From positions 1 to 8,371 of the forward strand of contig JAJYZD010000165.1 of assembly GCA_021800315.1 (NCBI GenBank): a DNA stretch of 8,371 bases, given 5' to 3'. The stretch is from Bacillota bacterium (lineage in GTDB: Bacteria > Bacillota > Desulfotomaculia > Desulfotomaculales > JAJYZD01). Every line of letters begins with the position of its first letter. Within the stretch, counting starts at the first letter, position 1. The notes beneath the pieces were generated by a model. It saw nothing but the letters and a program-made list of their open reading frames with translations. It was not told the DNA's origin and did not search any database. A program made the translations under genes and the position numbers. Below, one piece after another: positions 5,062-8,371 of the stretch.

Positions 5062-7553
5062 AAGACCCCACCCCCAACCGCCGCCCGGCGGTCCTCGTCC
5101 CCCGCCGGCCGGCACCGGTGCAGCAAGTCCCCGTACCAGGCGTCGAAGCCGGTCCGGGAGAGGTCCAGTTCGTAGTGCTCGACGGCGGAGCCGGGCCCGT
5201 TACCCCAGTTGCGGGCCGCCGGAAGGTTTTCGAAGCCCAGGAGGTCCGCCACTTCCTTGTAGGAAGGAACCGGGGTGGAAATAAAGTAGGTGCCCTCGTT
5301 GATGAACAGGGCGAACAGATCGCGGATCAAAGCGGAACGGGCCGCTTCCCCCTTCCTGTTCCCCTCCGCCACGTAGCGGAAATGGAAGAGCGTGCTTTCC
5401 CAGGGCGTCGCGGGAAGGGCCGCCAGGTCAGCCGGCCCGAAGCGGGCGGCGATCAGGGAAGCGGTGGTAGGGCTGGTGGTCAAAAGGTCCAGGGTGTCGC
5501 GGCAGACGGGAACGCCCACCGTGAAACCGAGTACGGCACCGCCGCCGTCCCGGGCCACCCGCAGGCGGATGGCCGGGTTTTCCAGGGTGCGCCGCAAATG
5601 GGTTTCCAGTTCGGGAGGGGGATTGCTCCCCAGGACGCGGCCGGACCATTCCGACCATACCCGGAACAGGGCCGCCCGGTCCCAGGGCGCGGCGGTGGTG
5701 ACGTGGACCTGTCCCGGCTCGTCCTGGAACAGAATGGTCCGGAGCAGGCCCTGGTTCAAGAGGAACAGGCATTCCGCCACCAGCCACTCCCGCTCCCGCA
5801 GGACCGCCGAGCCGAGCAGGCGCCGGTGGTAGGCCACGGCGCGCAGGTGCAACCCGGTGTATCGCTCCGGCCAGTGCCGGCGCAGGTCCTCGGCCACAAA
5901 GCGGCGCACCTCGTCGTGGAGGGTGAGGCCGCGTTCAGCGGGACGGACGGCCGACAGCGCGACGAGGCGCCGGAAGTCGGCGGCCAGGTCCCGCCCCGGG
6001 GCGTCTTCGCCGACCAGGGCGGCCAGAAGATCCTGGTCAAACCGCCGGACCACGGCCGCCGCCTCCAGAAGCCGCCGCAGGAACGGGTCCTTCGCCTCCC
6101 GCAGGAATTCCTCCACCAGGGAACGGACGACCAGGCCCCAGGCGGGAACGGCGGCCAAGTCCTTCGGAAAAGCGGCCGGGCGCGGGCCCCGCCAATCGTA
6201 CTGCAGAACCATGTCGGCGGCCAGGGACAGGGCCAGGGGGCTTCCCCCCGCCGCCCGGGCCACCCCCTCCCGGAGAGCGGGGTCTTCCACACCGCGGCGG
6301 CCCAGGTATTCCCGGCTCTCGTCGATTCCGAAACCCTCCAGGGGCAGGGAACGGACGAGATACCGCCACGGGAACTCCGGAGTCCATATCCTCCCCAGCG
6401 GGTGACGCCCGGCCAGCACCACGCGGACCGCCGGGGCCAGGCCGGTCAGGAACTCCTCCCGCAACCAGCGGGAGAGATCCTCCATCTCTTCGAAGGTGTC
6501 CAGGAAAAGGACCGGCCGGGTCCGGTTCAGCCACGCGACGGCGTCCTCCCCCGCCGGGGGACCGAGGGCGGCCAGGAACTCCTCCGGGGTATGGGAAAAG
6601 TCGCGGGCGTCCACCCGGACCACCGGCCGGCCTTCCCGCCGGGCCGTCCGCCCGAAGGCCCGCAGCAGGGCGCTCTTACCCACCCCGCCGGGACCGTGGA
6701 GATTCAGGATCTTCCCGTTGTCCTCCCTCAGCCAGGCCCGGAAAAGAGCGATCTCCTCCCGCCGGCCCACGAAAAGTTCCTCTTCCGGGTGCTCCGCAAG
6801 CGTCCCCGGGCGCGGCCCGTCCCCTCCCGCCGGCGGCCGACCCTCCCGGGCGGCCGAACAACTCTCTTCGTAAACCCGCCGCGTCGCCGGAGACGGTTCC
6901 ACCCCCAGCTCCCGCTCCAGCACCGTGACGCACCGCCGCCAGGCGGCCTCCACCCCCGCCCCGTCACCCGCCCGGCCGTGCAACCTCAACAGCCGGCGCC
7001 AGGGTTCCTCCCGTAGCGGGTCCTCCGCCAAAAGCCGCTGCAGGCAACGGTCCGCCTCCCGCCACTCCCCCCGGCTTTCCAACAGTTCCGCCAACGCGTC
7101 CAGCACCGCCCCGTACTCCGCCCGCAGCAGTTCCCGCTCCGCCAAAACCCATTCGTCCCACAGACCGGGCAGGAGTTCCCCCCCGTACAGTCCGACCGCC
7201 CCGGCCAGCGACCGCACGGTGCGCACCCGGGCCGCCGCCCGGAAGCGGACCGCGTCCACGCCTGGAGCGGCGTGCTCCCGGAAGGCCAGGGTCTCGCCTT
7301 TCAAGGCCAGGAGATCCTCCGCCCCGGGCAGGCAGTCGCGCAGCCTGTGCACGGTCTTGCGCAGGTTGGTGCGGGCCTGTTCCTCCGAGGAATCCGGCCA
7401 GAGAAGGCCCGCCAGCCGGCCGCGCTCCTGGGGCTTTCCCGGCCGCAACGAAAGGAACGCCAGCAACGATTGCAGCCGCGCCCCCTCGATCCCTTCCACG
7501 GCCATACCCGCGCGCGACAGGCGAAAACTCCCTAAAAGCGTCAATTCCCACAT
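5058..7553 (-). CDS. SARP/AfsR-like BTAD regulator with STAND ATPase and C-terminal GNAT-like domain
   Basis: An 831-residue cytoplasmic transcription regulator. ATG at 7553 has GAGGTGG about 6 nt upstream. Residues 1-95 form an OmpR-type winged helix opening MWELTLLGSFRLSRAG, with RTNLRKTVHRLR as the likely recognition region. Residues ~97-240 are a BTAD bundle (LYGGELLPGLWDEWVLAERE... ELGVEPSPATRRVYEE). Residues ~258-450 are a STAND/AAA-type ATPase: Walker A GPGGVGKS (287-294), Walker B VLFLDTFEE (348-356), RVVLAGRHPL (377-386) and GSPLALSLAADMV (437-449). Residues ~490-585 look like the usual STAND winged helix (LTLHDEVRRFVAEDLR). Residues ~608-805 resemble a GNAT fold: RLRVARDGGGAVLGFTVGVP, a possible CoA loop NRKGEA (732-737) and LLGFENL. 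The GNAT reading is the least certain. STAND proteins usually switch by ATP-driven oligomerisation. The gene overlaps the transporter start, and its DNA-binding type matches the 11-bp repeats at 2948-2976 and 3280-3297. Confidence 0.9.
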   Translation of the reverse strand: MWELTLLGSFRLSRAGMAVEGIEGARLQSLLAFLSLRPGKPQERGRLAGLLWPDSSEEQARTNLRKTVHRLRDCLPGAEDLLALKGETLAFREHAAPGVDAVRFRAAARVRTVRSLAGAVGLYGGELLPGLWDEWVLAERELLRAEYGAVLDALAELLESRGEWREADRCLQRLLAEDPLREEPWRRLLRLHGRAGDGAGVEAAWRRCVTVLERELGVEPSPATRRVYEESCSAAREGRPPAGGDGPRPGTLAEHPEEELFVGRREEIALFRAWLREDNGKILNLHGPGGVGKSALLRAFGRTARREGRPVVRVDARDFSHTPEEFLAALGPPAGEDAVAWLNRTRPVLFLDTFEEMEDLSRWLREEFLTGLAPAVRVVLAGRHPLGRIWTPEFPWRYLVRSLPLEGFGIDESREYLGRRGVEDPALREGVARAAGGSPLALSLAADMVLQYDWRGPRPAAFPKDLAAVPAWGLVVRSLVEEFLREAKDPFLRRLLEAAAVVRRFDQDLLAALVGEDAPGRDLAADFRRLVALSAVRPAERGLTLHDEVRRFVAEDLRRHWPERYTGLHLRAVAYHRRLLGSAVLREREWLVAECLFLLNQGLLRTILFQDEPGQVHVTTAAPWDRAALFRVWSEWSGRVLGSNPPPELETHLRRTLENPAIRLRVARDGGGAVLGFTVGVPVCRDTLDLLTTSPTTASLIAARFGPADLAALPATPWESTLFHFRYVAEGNRKGEAARSALIRDLFALFINEGTYFISTPVPSYKEVADLLGFENLPAARNWGNGPGSAVEHYELDLSRTGFDAWYGDLLHRCRPAGDEDRRAAVGGGVF

Positions 7554-7894
7554 CCGGCCCCACCTCTTCCTGCTTTGCGCACATCGGTACTGGTCGCAAT
7601 TATCTGAATTTCCAAAACAAACAGTCGCTGTTCACCTGCGCCGATTCCGGTATCGCGCAACCCAAAAAGCTTGTAAACAAGATACAAGGTTGTTCTTTGC
7701 GCGTCTTTCGCACGTAAAACAACACCATCCGCCGGTGATGACGCCAAAGGGGGTGCTGTTATAAAATTTTGTTCACTGTTCAAATGTGCAAAAAAGGATT
7801 TTTCTCTTATTGTTTGATGAAATTATGCCTCTCGTTGCCTGCCAACCGCTCTGTCGTGATGATACCCGATTCGCATGCATTTCCGCTCCGGTGT

Positions 7895-8000
7895 CCTATA
7901 ACCTTCCCGCTCTTACTCTTGTTGCATCCACAGCGAAATATCTCCCTAGCCGATGCGCAAGAACGGACCGATCACTCCTTTCATACCCCTCCATTATAGG
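7895..8000 (-). repeat. Inverted repeat CCTATAA / TTATAGG enclosing about 92 bp
   Basis: Perfect 7-bp arms at 7994-8000 and 7895-7901 could close a structured RNA or be a protein site. Inside, GCATC and GATGC can form a smaller stem around 7926-7958. The outer arm overlaps the predicted transcription start, which weakens the RNA reading. Seven-bp arms alone are not strong evidence. Confidence 0.3.
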
Positions 8001-8029
8001 ATTATAATGTTACAGGTTGGAAAAAGCAA
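8001..8029 (-). promoter_or_regulatory. Near-consensus sigma-A promoter
   Basis: On the minus strand TTGCTT (8024-8029) is followed by a 17-bp spacer and a perfect TATAAT (8001-8006), with a predicted start near 7994. It fires toward the regulator gene, leaving a leader of about 440 nt if no terminator intervenes. It could instead drive a small RNA. A tiny frame (MKGVIGPFLRIG, ATG at 7984, stop at 7946-7948) lies right after it with GGAGG only 3 nt from the ATG. Confidence 0.68.
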
Positions 8030-8200
8030 TAGGACGAAAGGGAAACACTGAAAAAAATATTAACCAGGAAAGTGAACAATTTAACATGATAAAGTGATAA
8101 TAATCGCAAAGACCTACAATCGTTCCCTATCCGCCGCCGGCCGGGCGGAACTACGTCCCGGGCCAACCGGGGAGGCCGAGGGGGTCCGTGTATCCCCCCA

Positions 8201-8229
8201 ATAAATTGGGAGGGATTACGGCCCCTCCC
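8201..8229 (-). terminator. Weak candidate terminator or attenuator hairpin
   Basis: On the minus strand GGGAGGG and CCCTCCC (arms 8223-8229 and 8208-8214) form a 7-bp stem with an 8-nt loop, followed by AATTTAT. The CCCTCCC arm can alternatively pair with the downstream GGGGGGA (about 8193-8199), giving two exclusive hairpins. It lies about 90 bp after the stop of the gene at 8321, so it may end that transcript. The U-tract is poor. Confidence 0.35.
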
Positions 8230-8320
8230 CACGATCCCTCTCCATTCTGAAAGTCCTCATTGTTGTCCCGACCCCGCTGAATGATGCCCGGGTACGGCTT
8301 TTGACCGTCCGCCGCATCCA

Positions 8321-8371
8321 TCAGCGCAGAAACAGGCTGTAGCTCAGCGCCGCCAGAACGACAAAGGTAAA
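8321..8371 (-). CDS. C-terminal end of a membrane protein (partial)
   Basis: Only the last 16 codons and the TGA stop (8321-8323) are inside the window. The peptide FTFVVLAALSYSLFLR is a hydrophobic stretch ending in arginine, typical of a final transmembrane helix with its positive end at the cytoplasm. The frame is open to the right edge. Family and function cannot be told from this fragment. It is transcribed in the same direction as the rest but is separated from the regulator by about 770 bp. Confidence 0.6.
   Translation of the reverse strand, partial: FTFVVLAALSYSLFLR

Larger units (their letters stand above)
7758..8085. repeat. Imperfect inverted repeat flanking the AT-rich core
   Basis: GTTATAAAATTTTGTTCACT (7758-7777) and AGTGAACAATTTAAC (8071-8085) are inverted copies of each other, differing by a small gap in the A/T part. 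They bracket about 290 bp. This could be a pair of regulatory sites sharing AGTGAACAA, or the ends of a small non-coding mobile element. No target-site duplication is evident. Confidence 0.3.
7554..8320. other. Long intergenic region with AT-rich core
   Basis: About 770 bp without a supportable gene. The stretch 7560-8110 is clearly AT-richer than the GC-rich coding DNA on either side; 8130-8320 returns to high GC. Reading frames here lack ribosome sites, known motifs and codon bias. It contains the promoter at 8001-8029, a weak GATAAT at 7599-7604 (minus) about 45 bp before the regulator ATG, inverted repeats at 7895-7901/7994-8000 and 7758-7777/8071-8085, and hairpins near 8208-8229. I checked by eye for T-box, c-di-GMP, cobalamin, TPP, SAM, FMN, 6S, SRP and RNase P signatures and found no convincing match. 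Confidence 0.7.

Noticed and set aside
3506..5175. Long open frames overlapping the transporter on both strands
   Set aside because: Translations are Gly/Pro/Arg-rich without motifs. The MFS frame has the membrane segments and both motif A copies.
5118..7016. Very long open plus-strand frame antisense to the regulator
   Set aside because: It mirrors the GC-rich codon pattern of the real gene. Its Gly/Gln/Pro/Arg-rich translation shows no domain, while the minus strand has clear winged-helix, BTAD and ATPase motifs.
7541..7783. Minus-strand 80-codon frame just before the regulator
   Set aside because: It starts at TTG without a Shine-Dalgarno, overlaps the regulator start by 13 bp and shows no recognisable motif.
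7769..8007. Plus-strand frames of about 75 codons in the AT-rich region
   Set aside because: There is no ribosome site, the composition is random, and they overlap the minus-strand promoter and repeats.
8015..8130. c-di-GMP riboswitch, suggested by GACGAAAGGG and CGCAAAGACC on the plus strand
   Set aside because: The conserved GEMM core order and the paired helices could not be drawn, and no plus-strand gene follows.

Overview
The window is a GC-rich bacterial segment. Every confidently called gene lies on the minus strand, so the natural reading direction is right to left. Strong Shine-Dalgarno sequences, GTG/TTG starts, Rho-independent terminators and a Sec signal peptide without outer-membrane features suggest a high-GC Gram-positive (Firmicutes-like, possibly thermophilic) or a Chloroflexota-like bacterium. 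This is inferred from style; there is no rRNA or other phylogenetic marker.

Layout, right to left. (1) At 8321-8371 is the last 16 codons of a membrane protein entering from outside the window. (2) 7554-8320 is a long non-coding stretch whose middle (about 7560-8110) is markedly AT-richer than its surroundings. It holds one near-consensus sigma-A promoter firing leftward and two inverted repeats. (3) 5058-7553 encodes an 831-residue regulator: OmpR-type winged helix, BTAD domain, STAND/AAA-type ATPase, and a C-terminal region resembling a GNAT acyltransferase fold. (4) 3754-5061 encodes an MFS transporter whose TTG start overlaps the regulator stop (TTGA), so the two are probably translationally coupled. 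A strong terminator follows at 3660-3721. (5) 3237-3659 is mostly non-coding. It carries a possible coiled-coil gene remnant on the plus strand, a second minus-strand terminator, and a promoter. (6) 3018-3236 is a small conserved-looking gene of 72 codons. (7) 2772 to the left edge is a secreted repeat protein: signal peptide, about 11 beta-propeller-like WNG repeats, a bacterial Ig-like domain and a cohesin-like domain. Its reading frame is broken once near 2461.

The most interesting feature joins these parts. The promoters of the small gene and of the secreted protein share a 19-bp identical block. Each is preceded by 7-bp units (GGGAACG on the minus strand) repeated at exactly 11 bp, three in one and two in the other. 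The last unit lies exactly 10 bp from a -10-like hexamer in both. Eleven-bp direct repeats placed this way are the known operator style of SARP/BTAD-type activators, and such a protein is encoded next door. A plausible model, inferred only, is that the BTAD regulator co-activates the small protein and the secreted propeller protein, perhaps responding to a ligand handled by the MFS transporter or sensed by its GNAT-like domain.
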